Source of the DNA: Pseudomonadota bacterium
GTDB lineage: Bacteria > Pseudomonadota > Alphaproteobacteria > Rhizobiales > Xanthobacteraceae
Direction: 5' to 3'
NCBI GenBank assembly: GCA_023386635.1
Contig: JAEWJH010000044.1
Span: forward strand, 1 to 64,000
DNA: 64,000 nt
Position 1 is the stretch's first letter. Every line of letters starts with the position of its first letter. The translations under genes and the position numbers were made by a program. This document shows, piece after piece, positions 8,178-16,222 of the stretch. Below the pieces are notes generated by a model that ran no database searches, was not told where the DNA came from, and was given only the letters and a program-made list of their open reading frames with translations.

Positions 8178-8217
8178 TTGACAGGGTAGAAGACCGGTCG
8201 GACACTTTGCGCACATA
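8178..8217 (+). promoter_or_regulatory. Promoter and operator of the first Liv operon
   Basis: A perfect -35 TTGACA (8178-8183), a 17-nt spacer and a weak -10 GACACT (8201-8206) precede the substrate-binding gene at 8299. Starting on the last base of the -10 is TTTGCGCACATA (8206-8217), the reverse complement of TATGTGCGCAAA, which fits the shared 12-mer TWTGTGYGCAWA. The position suits a repressor. The rest of the gap 8088-8298 shows nothing else convincing. Confidence 0.55.
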
Positions 8218-8298
8218 CATTCGCCGGCCGGACGCGAATTTCGACCTTCACACGAGCATGCGTGCGCCGTCGTCGAGGCCACGCGGGGGATGTAGATC

Positions 8299-9525
8299 AT
8301 GAACAAGTGTGACTTGAAGAAGCGCTACCTGCTGACCGTCGCGCTCGCCGGTGTTGCTGCGATCGCGTTGTTTCGGCCCGCGTCCGCGCAGGACACCATC
8401 AAGATCGGTGAACTGAACAGCTACAAATCGCAGCCGGCGTTCCTCGATCCCTACAAGAAGGGCTGGGAACTGGCGATCGAGGAGATCAACGCCAAGGGCG
8501 GCGTGCTCGGCAAGAAGCTCGAAGTGGTGGCGCGTGACGATGGCGCTAATCCGGGCGAAGCGGTGCGTGTCGCCGAAGAGCTCGTGACCCGGGAAGGCGT
8601 GCCGCTCATTGCCGGCACCTTTCTGTCGCATATCGGCCTCGCGGTGACGAACTTCGCCGGCCAGAAAAAAGTATTCTTCCTCGCCGCCGAGCCGCTGACC
8701 GACAAGATCACCTGGCAGAACGGCAACAAGTACACTTATCGCCTGCGGTCCTCGACCTACATGCAGGTGGCGATGCTGTTGCCGGCGGCGAAAGCCTTGA
8801 AGGCGAAGCGCTGGGCGCTGGTTTATCCGAATTTTGAATACGGCCAGTCGGCCGCGGAGAACTTCAAGGCGCTGCTGAAAAAGGCGCAGCCCGACGTCGA
8901 ATTCGTCACCGAGCAGGCGCCGCCGCTCGGCAAGATCGATGCCGGCGCGGTGGCGCAAGCGGTCGATGACGCCAAGCCGGACGCGATCTTCAACGTGCTG
9001 TTCGCCGGCGACCTCGCCAAGTTCGTGCGCGAGGGCAACACCCGTGGCGTGTTCAAGAACCGTCCGGTGGTGAGCCTGTTGTCCGGCGAGCCGGAGTATC
9101 TCGATCCGCTCAAGGACGAGGCCCCGGTCGGCTGGATCGTCACCGGCTATCCGCAGGACAAGATCAATACGCCGGAGCACAAGGCCTTCCGCGACGCCTA
9201 TATGAAGAAGTTCAACGACTATCCGCGGCTCGGTTCGATCGTCGGCTATGTGACGATGAAGTCGCTCGCGGCCGGCATCGCCAAGGCCGGCTCCACCGAC
9301 ACCGAGAAGCTGGTCGCGGCGTTCGCTGGCCTCAAGGTCGACAGTCCGTTCGGGCCGTTCGTCTATCGCGCCAGCGATCATCAGGCGACCATGGGCGCCT
9401 ATGTCGGCAAGATCGCGCTGGAGAACGGCAAGGGCACCATGACCGATTTCAAATATGTCGACGGCGCCGACGTTCTGCCGCCGGACGACGAGGTCAAGAA
9501 GCTGCGCCCGGCGGGCGCGAACTGA
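8299..9525 (+). CDS. Branched-chain amino-acid-type ABC transporter substrate-binding protein (LivK-like)
   Basis: 408 residues. The signal peptide is MNKCDLKKRYLLTVALAG... with a likely cut after the ASA at residues 28-30. The mature protein is a type I periplasmic binding protein (TIKIGELNSY at its start, AIEEINAKGGVLG for the second helix, then GTFLSHIGLAVTNFAGQ). It delivers a ligand to the fused permease encoded downstream. Members of this family in soil alphaproteobacteria often bind aromatic acids, amides or other small carboxylates rather than amino acids. A strong hairpin separates it from the permease gene, which probably raises its expression above the rest of the operon. Confidence 0.92.
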   Translation: MNKCDLKKRYLLTVALAGVAAIALFRPASAQDTIKIGELNSYKSQPAFLDPYKKGWELAIEEINAKGGVLGKKLEVVARDDGANPGEAVRVAEELVTREGVPLIAGTFLSHIGLAVTNFAGQKKVFFLAAEPLTDKITWQNGNKYTYRLRSSTYMQVAMLLPAAKALKAKRWALVYPNFEYGQSAAENFKALLKKAQPDVEFVTEQAPPLGKIDAGAVAQAVDDAKPDAIFNVLFAGDLAKFVREGNTRGVFKNRPVVSLLSGEPEYLDPLKDEAPVGWIVTGYPQDKINTPEHKAFRDAYMKKFNDYPRLGSIVGYVTMKSLAAGIAKAGSTDTEKLVAAFAGLKVDSPFGPFVYRASDHQATMGAYVGKIALENGKGTMTDFKYVDGADVLPPDDEVKKLRPAGAN

Positions 9526-9543
9526 TCGCTGACGTGACGCATC

Positions 9544-9569
9544 GTCTCTCCCCGGACTCGGGGAGAGAC
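9544..9569 (+). terminator. Intercistronic hairpin between the LivK-like and fused permease genes
   Basis: A perfect 11-bp inverted repeat GTCTCTCCCCG / CGGGGAGAGAC with a GACT loop lies 18 bp after the binding-protein stop and 10 bp before the permease start. No T-run follows. Such stems usually protect or partly terminate the upstream message, giving more binding protein than permease. Confidence 0.6.
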
Positions 9570-9579
9570 ACCGCCTCAC

Positions 9580-11466
9580 ATGACCGTCAGCGGCTTCATC
9601 TTCCAGGCGCTCAACGGCCTGTCATCGGCATCCGGGCTGTTCTTTGTGGCGGCCGGCCTGTCGCTGATCTTTGGCGTCACCCGCATCGTCAATATCGCCC
9701 ACGGGTCCCTGTATATGCTCGGGACCTATATCGCCTATTCGCTGGCGACGAAGATCGGCGGCGGGTTCGGTTTTTGGGGCGGCATCGTCATCACCGCCTG
9801 TCTTGTCGGATTGCTCGGCGCGGCGATCGAATTCCTGCTGCTGCGGCGTATCTATCGCGCGCCAGAACTGTTCCAGTTGCTGGCCACCTTCGCGCTGATC
9901 CTGATCATCAACGATGCGACCCTGTGGCTGTGGGGGCCGGAAGACCTGCTCGGCCCTCGCGCGCCCGGCATGCGCGGCGCCATCGAGATTTTCGGCCGGA
10001 AGCTGCCGACCTATGACCTGTTTCTGATCGTCATCGCGCCGGTGGTCCTGTGGTGTCTGCATCTCGGACTTGCGCGCACGCGTTTCGGCCGGCTGGTGCG
10101 CGCGGCGACGCAGGACCGCGAAATGGTCAGCGCGCTCGGCGTCAATCAGGCGATGCTGTTCACCGCCGTGTTCGCGCTCGGCTCGTTCCTCGCAGGACTA
10201 GGCGGCGCGCTGCAGGTAGCGCGCGAGCCGGCCAATCTGGCGACGGACCTCACCGTGATCGGCGATGCCTTCGTCGTCGTGGTGGTCGGCGGCATGGGCT
10301 CGATCACCGGCGCCTATCTGGCGGCCGTGATCATCGCCGAGGTCAAGGCGCTGTGCATCGCCATCGGCACCGTGTCGATGTTCGGGCTATCGCTGAATTT
10401 CTCCAAGTTCACGCTGGTGGCGGAATTCCTGGTGATGGCGGCGGTGCTGATCGCGCGGCCTTATGGACTGCTCGGCCGGCCGCAAGGCGCGGTGCGCGGC
10501 GTCGCCGATCCGGAAGACCCGATGCGGCCGGCGACGCCGGCACTAAAATTCCTCGGTGTCATCGTGCTCGGTGCGCTGATGGCGATGCCGCTGATGGCGC
10601 AAGGCTCGCCCTACGTGCTGATCCTCGGCATCGACGTGATGATCGCGGTGCTGTTCGCCGCAAGCCTGCATTTCATCATGGGGCCGGGCGGCATGCATTC
10701 GTTCGGCCATGCGGCTTATTTCGGTCTTGGCGCGTACGGCGCGGCGCTGCTGGTGAAATGGCTGGCGGCGCCCATGGGGCTCGCTTTGCTGGCGGCGCCG
10801 ATCACCGCTCTGCTCGGGGCGCTGCTGTTCGGCTGGTTCGCGGTGCGGCTGTCCGGCGTCTATCTCGCGATGCTGACGCTCGCCTTCGCCCAGATCGTCT
10901 GGGCGGCCGTGTTCCAGTGGGAAGACCTCACCGGCGGATCGAATGGCGTGATCGGCGTGTGGCCGCCGGCGCCGTTCAGCAACAGCAGCGTCTATTTCAT
11001 TCTGGTGCTGCTGCTCACCGTGATGGGCGTGCTCGCCTTGCGCCGCATCCTGTTTGCGCCGTTCGGTTATGCCATGCGCGCCGGTCGCGACTCCCCGCTG
11101 CGCGCCGAGGCGATCGGCATCGACGTGAAGCGCGTCCATTGGCTTGGCTTTGCCATCGCCGGCCTCGTCTGCGGCGTCGCCGGCGGCCTGTTCGCCTTCG
11201 CCAAGGGCTCGATCTCGCCGGAGACGATCGGCGTCGGCCGCTCGATCGACGGTCTGGTGATGGTGTTGCTCGGCGGCATCCAGACGCTCACGGGACCGAT
11301 CGTCGGCGCCTCGGTTTTTGCAGTGCTGCAGGACACGATCATGCGCCAGACCGAATACTGGCGCGCGTTGCTCGGCCTCATCATCCTGCTGCTGGTGATG
11401 GTATTCCCGGCCGGCATCGTCGGCGGCATCATCAGTCTGCTGCGGCGGTGGAGGACGGCATCGTGA
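9580..11466 (+). CDS. Fused ABC permease, LivH and LivM in one polypeptide
   Basis: 628 residues, about the sum of LivH and LivM. The N-terminal half (to about residue 310) has LivH features: LSLIFGVTRIVNIAHGSLYM and GGMGSITGAYLAA. The C-terminal half (about 320-628) has LivM features: MGPGGMHSFGHAAYFGLGAY and the cytoplasmic YAMRAGRDSPLRAEAIGID loop. The link between them is hydrophilic (QGAVRGVADPEDPMRPATP). The protein would form both halves of the inner-membrane channel. The stop overlaps the GTG start of the LivG-like gene. The second Liv system in this window keeps the two permeases separate. Confidence 0.93.
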   Translation: MTVSGFIFQALNGLSSASGLFFVAAGLSLIFGVTRIVNIAHGSLYMLGTYIAYSLATKIGGGFGFWGGIVITACLVGLLGAAIEFLLLRRIYRAPELFQLLATFALILIINDATLWLWGPEDLLGPRAPGMRGAIEIFGRKLPTYDLFLIVIAPVVLWCLHLGLARTRFGRLVRAATQDREMVSALGVNQAMLFTAVFALGSFLAGLGGALQVAREPANLATDLTVIGDAFVVVVVGGMGSITGAYLAAVIIAEVKALCIAIGTVSMFGLSLNFSKFTLVAEFLVMAAVLIARPYGLLGRPQGAVRGVADPEDPMRPATPALKFLGVIVLGALMAMPLMAQGSPYVLILGIDVMIAVLFAASLHFIMGPGGMHSFGHAAYFGLGAYGAALLVKWLAAPMGLALLAAPITALLGALLFGWFAVRLSGVYLAMLTLAFAQIVWAAVFQWEDLTGGSNGVIGVWPPAPFSNSSVYFILVLLLTVMGVLALRRILFAPFGYAMRAGRDSPLRAEAIGIDVKRVHWLGFAIAGLVCGVAGGLFAFAKGSISPETIGVGRSIDGLVMVLLGGIQTLTGPIVGASVFAVLQDTIMRQTEYWRALLGLIILLLVMVFPAGIVGGIISLLRRWRTAS

Positions 11467-12233
11467 CCGATCTGTCGATCCGCTCGCTGGCCAAGGCATT
11501 CGGCGGCGTCCGCGCCGTCAATGATGTGAGCTTCGAGGTCGCGCGCGGCGAGTTCCTGGCGATGATCGGCCCGAACGGGGCCGGTAAGTCGACCTGCTTC
11601 AACATGATCAATGGTCAGCTCCGGCCCGACTCCGGCGAGATCTGGTTCGAGCGGGCGAACCTCGCTGGCCTCGCGCCGCGCGACATCTGGCGGCTCGGCG
11701 TCGGCCGCACGTTTCAGGTGGCCGCGACTTTCGGCTCGATGACCGTGGTCGAGAACGTGCAGATGGCGCTGATCTCGCACGCCGGCGAGACCTACCGTTT
11801 GTGGAAGGCGGCGGCGTCGCGCCATCGTGCCCGCGCCCTCGAATTGCTCGATCAGGTCGGCATGAAAGACGCGGCCGACCGCGCCAGCCGCGAGCTTGCT
11901 TATGGCGACGTCAAGCGCGTCGAGCTGGCCATGGCGCTCGCCAACGATCCGCGGCTGCTGCTGATGGACGAGCCGACGGCGGGCATGGCGCCGCGCGAGC
12001 GCAACGCGCTGATCGCGCTGGTGAAGCGGCTGGTGGTCGAGAAAGGGATTTCGGTGCTGTTCACCGAGCACTCCATGGATGTGGTGTTCGCCCATGCCGA
12101 TCGCATCATCGTGCTCGCCCGGGGCCGGCTGATCGCGGACGGCGACGCGCGCACGATCCGCGAGCATCCCAAAGTCCAAGAGGTTTATTTCGGCACCGGC
12201 AAGACGTTCGCGCGCATGGATGCCAAACCATGA
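11463..12233 (+). CDS. ABC transporter ATP-binding protein, LivG-like
   Basis: 256 residues starting at a GTG that overlaps the permease stop (GTGA). Walker A is IGPNGAGKST, the signature region is SRELAYGDVKRVELAMAL, Walker B is LLLMDEPTAGMAP and the H-loop is VLFTEHSMDVVF. The C-terminal extension typical of LivG (REHPKVQEVYFG) is present. The signature reads AYGDVKR rather than the common SYGxQR/LSGGQ form, as in many LivG proteins. It pairs with the LivF-like ATPase encoded next. Confidence 0.93.
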   Translation: MTDLSIRSLAKAFGGVRAVNDVSFEVARGEFLAMIGPNGAGKSTCFNMINGQLRPDSGEIWFERANLAGLAPRDIWRLGVGRTFQVAATFGSMTVVENVQMALISHAGETYRLWKAAASRHRARALELLDQVGMKDAADRASRELAYGDVKRVELAMALANDPRLLLMDEPTAGMAPRERNALIALVKRLVVEKGISVLFTEHSMDVVFAHADRIIVLARGRLIADGDARTIREHPKVQEVYFGTGKTFARMDAKP

Positions 12234-12955
12234 GCGCGGCGCTCCTCAGCGTTGAAGGCCTGAACGCTTCCTATGGCGCGGCGCAGATCCTGTTCGACCT
12301 GTCGTTCGAGATCGGTCGCGGTGAGGTAGTGGCGCTGATGGGCCGCAATGGCGCCGGCAAGTCGACCACCATGAAGGCGATCATGGGGTTGATGGCGCGG
12401 CGCGGTCGCCTGACGTTCGATGGCGTGGATATTTCCCGGATGCGTCCTTACGAGATCGCGCGGCGCGGGCTCGGCTTCACACCGGAGGATCGCCGCATCT
12501 TCGTCGATCTGACAGTGATGGAAAACCTCGATATCGGCCGGCAACCGCCGCGCCAGTTCGCCGATGGCACGGCCGCGCCGGTGTGGACGCCGCAACGCCT
12601 GTTCACGCTCTTCCCTAATCTTGGCGAGATGCCGGACCGCGCCGGCGGTGGCATGAGCGGCGGCGAGCAGCAGATGCTGACCGTCGCGCGCACGCTGATG
12701 GGCAATCCGCTGCTGGTGCTGCTCGACGAGCCGTCGGAAGGCGTCGCACCGTTGATCGTCGAGCAGATGGCCAACACGATCATCGAACTGAAGAAGGAAG
12801 GGCTGTCGATCCTGTTGTCGGAACAGAACATGCACTTCGCCGAGCTGGTGTCGGATCGCGTCTATCTGCTTGAAAAGGGTCAGATTCGGTGGAATGGCTC
12901 GATGAAAGAACTGGCCGGCAATGTCGACATCCAGCGCAACTATCTGACGGTCTAG
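12230..12955 (+). CDS. ABC transporter ATP-binding protein, LivF-like
   Basis: 241 residues; the ATG overlaps the LivG-like stop (ATGA). Walker A is MGRNGAGKST, the signature is MSGGEQQMLTVARTL, Walker B is LLVLLDEPSEGVAP and the switch region is ILLSEQNMHFA. It is the last gene of the four-gene Liv operon (8299-12955). No hairpin with a T-run follows; the MarR gene starts 62 bp downstream. Confidence 0.93.
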   Translation: MSAALLSVEGLNASYGAAQILFDLSFEIGRGEVVALMGRNGAGKSTTMKAIMGLMARRGRLTFDGVDISRMRPYEIARRGLGFTPEDRRIFVDLTVMENLDIGRQPPRQFADGTAAPVWTPQRLFTLFPNLGEMPDRAGGGMSGGEQQMLTVARTLMGNPLLVLLDEPSEGVAPLIVEQMANTIIELKKEGLSILLSEQNMHFAELVSDRVYLLEKGQIRWNGSMKELAGNVDIQRNYLTV

Positions 12956-13017
12956 ATTGTGGCGGCGTTGACTCCGTACCGCGGTAGATCGAACCAGACT
13001 TGTCATAGGTATATCCA

Positions 13018-13473
13018 ATGTCCCGGCGTCCCCGGCTGAAACTGCCCGAGGCGGATGCTGCGTCCGCTTATCTGCTGGACGACCAGATCGGTTTCCGGTT
13101 GCGGCTGGCGATGCAGCGTCACACGGCGCTGTTCATGGCCGAGATTCCCGGCCGGCTGACGCAGACGCAGTTCGCCGCGCTGGCGAAGCTGCTGGAGGTC
13201 GGCGCCTGTTCTCAGAACTATCTCGGTCGGCTGATCTATCTCGATGCCTCGACCATCAAAGGTGTGGTCGATCGCCTCCGCGCGCGGGGACTGGTGGCGA
13301 TCTGCGACGATCCCAACGACCGCCGCCGTCGCGCGGTCACGCTCACCGACAAGGGCCGCAAGGCGACGGAAGCCGCGATCAAGGTGGCGGCCGATATCAC
13401 TGCCAAGACCGTCGCGCCGCTGACGCCGCAAGAGCAGCGACAGGTGATCGCGCTGTTGCGGAAGCTGAGTTAG
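13018..13473 (+). CDS. MarR family transcriptional regulator
   Basis: 151 residues with a MarR winged helix. The recognition region reads SQNYLGRLIYLDASTIKGVV, followed by the wing with DDPNDRRRRAVTLTDKGRKA. It starts 62 bp after the Liv operon on the same strand. Its stop overlaps that of the convergent molybdenum hydroxylase large-subunit gene by 4 nt. MarR proteins commonly repress aromatic catabolism genes and release DNA on binding a CoA-thioester or aromatic ligand. It is the best-placed candidate, with the GntR protein, for the TWTGTGYGCAWA operators flanking it on both sides. Confidence 0.9.
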   Translation: MSRRPRLKLPEADAASAYLLDDQIGFRLRLAMQRHTALFMAEIPGRLTQTQFAALAKLLEVGACSQNYLGRLIYLDASTIKGVVDRLRARGLVAICDDPNDRRRRAVTLTDKGRKATEAAIKVAADITAKTVAPLTPQEQRQVIALLRKLS

Positions 13474-15740
13474 CGCGCCGTCAGCGCAGCTTTCAGCCGC
13501 TGCGGCGTCACCGGCAATCGTGTGATCAGCCCGGGTCTGCCGAGGGCGTCGTCGATGGCGGCGGCAATCGCCGCACCCGCGGCATTGACGCCGGCTTCGC
13601 CCGAGCCTTTCAGGCCAAGCGGATTGAGCGGACTCGGCGCGTCTTCGGAGATCACGATATCCATCGGCGGGATTTCGTGCGCCGTCGGCATCAGATAATC
13701 GGCGAAGGTCACCGACAGCGGCTCGCCGCGTTCGTCATAGAGGAATTCCTCCAGCAGCGCGCCGCCGATTCCCTGCGCGATGCCGCCGGTGATCTGTCCC
13801 TCGACCAGCATCGGATTGACGGCGCGGCCGATGTCATAGGCGACCAGATAGCGCTCGACGGTGACGCCGCCGGTATCGCGGTCGACCTGCACCAGCGCGA
13901 CGTGGACGCCATAAGGGTAGACCATGTGGCTCGACTCGAACGATGCCTCGCTCGACACTCCATGCGTGGCGTCGATGCTGCGTGCAACGTCGGCGATGGC
14001 CATGGACGGTCCGCTGCCGTCCGTACGGATGATCCGGCTGTCGCTGACGGTGAGTTGCGCCGCATCGGTCTGCATCAGCGGCGCGGCGGTGGCGAGGAGC
14101 CGTGCGCGCAGTATCTCTGACGCGCGCCGCGTCGCTTCGCCGGTCATCACCGTGACGCGCGAGGCGAAGGCGCCGAGGCCGCGCTCTATGCGGTCGGTCT
14201 GGCCGTGGGTCACGCGGATCGTGTCGAACGCGGCGCCGAGCGTTTCGGCGCAAATCTGCGCGATCACGGTTTCGATCCCCTGGCCGATCGAGGCCGCGCC
14301 GGTGATCACCTCGACCCCACCCGACGGCGCGAGTTCGATGCGCACGTCGTCGTAAGGGCCGAGGCCGCTTTTCTCGACGAACATCGCCAAGCCGATGCCG
14401 ACCGTTTCGCCGGCCTTGCGCCGCGCGGCGACGCCGTCACGCAGCGCCTGCCAGCCGTCAGCGTCGAGCGCCTTGTCGACCAGTCTGCCATAGTCGCCGG
14501 AATCGTAAACCACCTTGGTGCCGAGCGTATCGACCTTGAGGTCATACGGCATGTCGGCCTTCAGGAGCAGGTTACGGCGGCGCGCCTCGACTGGACTGAT
14601 GCCGGCCTTGGCGGCGATGGCATCGAGCAGCCGTTCGCGCACGAACGTGCTTTCATAGCGGCCGGGCGCGCGATAGGTGCCGCCCGGCGTCTTGTTGGTG
14701 AGCCGGATGTGGCCGACCGCTCGATAAGCAGGAATGCGATAGGGGCCCGGCAGCATGGCCGCGGCGAGGTCTGCCACGGTGGCGCCGTGAGTGCGCACAT
14801 AGGCGCCCTGATCGTGAAAGAATTCATCCTCGATCGCGAGGATATGGCCATCGGCAGTGATGGCGGCGCGGATGCGGTGCGTCTGCTCGCGCGAGTGATT
14901 GCAGGCGACGAGGTTCTCGCGCCGGTCCTCGATCCATTTCACCGGCCGGCCGAGCTTCAGCGCGGCGTAGCAGGCGATCACGTCTTCCGGATAAAGTTCT
15001 CCGCGCACGCCGAAGCCGCCGCCGGTGTGGCCTTCATAGAGATTGATCGACTTGCGGTCGCGGCCGAGCATCACCGCGATCTGGTCGCGGTTCCAGTGCG
15101 GCACCTTGGCGGCGCCGTACATCTCCAGCATGTCGCGTTTGGCATAGTAGCGGGCGATGGCGCCGCGCGTTTCCAGCGGCACGCCGGAGTGGCGGCCGAC
15201 GCTCAAGGTAAGCGAGACGACGTGCGGTGCGGTCTTGAACGCGGTCTGGGTGTCGCCGTAGCCTTTCTCGATGACGACGACTTCGGTCGCCAGGCCAGGT
15301 GCGAACTCGCCGGTGTCGCCAGCAGCGTCGAGCACGGCCGGGAGTTCCTCGATGTCGATGGTTACGAGGTCGGCTGCGTCCTCGGCCGTGTAGGCGTCGC
15401 TGGCGAACACAACGGCGACCGGCTCGCCGACATAGCGCACCTTGTCGCGCGCCAGCACATATTGCCGGTAGGGTGCGAGCCCTTTGATATTGGTGAGCCG
15501 CACGTCGATCGGCGGCAGAGCGGCCACGTCGTCGGCGGTCCACACCGCGAACACGCCCGGCAGCGCCAGCGCTTCACTGGCATCGATGGAGATGATCCGC
15601 CCATGGGCATGGCCGGAGCGGACCACGCGCATCGCAAGCTGATCGGGGAATGAGATATCGGAGGCAAATCGGCCCTGGCCCGTGACCAGCGGCGGGTCTT
15701 CGAGCCGCTTGCGCGACTGGCCGATGATGCGGCTGGCCAT
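13470..15740 (-). CDS. Molybdenum hydroxylase large subunit (xanthine dehydrogenase / CO-dehydrogenase-like family), copy 1
   Basis: 756 residues. The N-terminus has the CoxL-family pattern IGQSRKRLEDPPLVTGQGRF. The molybdopterin region contains GHTGGGFGVRGELYPED, and the active-site glutamate lies in LKGSGEAG near residue 725. The start at 15740 shares one base with the stop of the small-subunit gene. The enzyme would hydroxylate a heteroaromatic or aldehyde substrate with water-derived oxygen, passing electrons to the iron-sulfur and FAD subunits encoded in the same operon. The true CO-dehydrogenase active-site loop (AYRCSFR) is not seen, so CO oxidation is unlikely. It is the last gene of the operon. 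Confidence 0.92.
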   Translation of the reverse strand: MASRIIGQSRKRLEDPPLVTGQGRFASDISFPDQLAMRVVRSGHAHGRIISIDASEALALPGVFAVWTADDVAALPPIDVRLTNIKGLAPYRQYVLARDKVRYVGEPVAVVFASDAYTAEDAADLVTIDIEELPAVLDAAGDTGEFAPGLATEVVVIEKGYGDTQTAFKTAPHVVSLTLSVGRHSGVPLETRGAIARYYAKRDMLEMYGAAKVPHWNRDQIAVMLGRDRKSINLYEGHTGGGFGVRGELYPEDVIACYAALKLGRPVKWIEDRRENLVACNHSREQTHRIRAAITADGHILAIEDEFFHDQGAYVRTHGATVADLAAAMLPGPYRIPAYRAVGHIRLTNKTPGGTYRAPGRYESTFVRERLLDAIAAKAGISPVEARRRNLLLKADMPYDLKVDTLGTKVVYDSGDYGRLVDKALDADGWQALRDGVAARRKAGETVGIGLAMFVEKSGLGPYDDVRIELAPSGGVEVITGAASIGQGIETVIAQICAETLGAAFDTIRVTHGQTDRIERGLGAFASRVTVMTGEATRRASEILRARLLATAAPLMQTDAAQLTVSDSRIIRTDGSGPSMAIADVARSIDATHGVSSEASFESSHMVYPYGVHVALVQVDRDTGGVTVERYLVAYDIGRAVNPMLVEGQITGGIAQGIGGALLEEFLYDERGEPLSVTFADYLMPTAHEIPPMDIVISEDAPSPLNPLGLKGSGEAGVNAAGAAIAAAIDDALGRPGLITRLPVTPQRLKAALTAR

Positions 15741-16222
15741 CAGCTCGCGCCGCGCATCTCGGCGGCCGCGGCGCGCACCGCCTTGATGATGTTCTGGTAG
15801 CCAGTGCAGCGGCACAGATTGGACGACAGCACGTCGAGCAGGTCGTCGTCGCTGATCTGCGGTTCGCGCTCCAGCACGCCGACCGCCAGCATCAGGAAGC
15901 CGGGTGTGCAGAAGCCGCATTGCAGGCCGTGATGATCCATGAAGGCGCGCTGCATCGGATGCAGTTCGTTACCCTTGGCGAGTCCCTCGACGGTGCGGAT
16001 CGCCTTGCCGTCCGCTTGTGCCGCGAACATCAGGCATGAGCGCACCGGCTCGCCGTTGACGATCACCGTGCAGGCGCCGCACACGCCGTGCTCGCAGCCG
16101 ATATGCGTGCCGGTCTGGCCGCAATCCTCGCGGATCGCGTCGACGAGCGTGCGGCGCGGCTCGACGGAAATCTTGTGGTCGCGGCCGTTGATCCGCAGCG
16201 TGATAGGGGTTTTCTCGCTCAT
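15740..16222 (-). CDS. Molybdenum hydroxylase small subunit, two [2Fe-2S] clusters (CoxS-like)
   Basis: 160 residues, the normal length. The plant-ferredoxin-type cluster motif is CEHGVCGACTV with a further Cys in VRSCL. The second cluster is in the helical domain, CGFCTPGF and NLCRCTGYQN. It moves electrons from the molybdenum site to FAD. The start at 16222 overlaps the stop of the copy-2 large subunit (ATGA), and its stop touches the start of copy 1. It therefore sits between the two large-subunit genes and is the only small subunit in the operon. Confidence 0.95.
   Translation of the reverse strand: MSEKTPITLRINGRDHKISVEPRRTLVDAIREDCGQTGTHIGCEHGVCGACTVIVNGEPVRSCLMFAAQADGKAIRTVEGLAKGNELHPMQRAFMDHHGLQCGFCTPGFLMLAVGVLEREPQISDDDLLDVLSSNLCRCTGYQNIIKAVRAAAAEMRGAS

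Noticed and set aside
10050..11460. Extended upstream reading frame joined to the LivG-like ATPase
   Set aside because: The part before 11463 is another frame of the fused permease. The GTG overlapping the permease stop gives a normal-length LivG protein.
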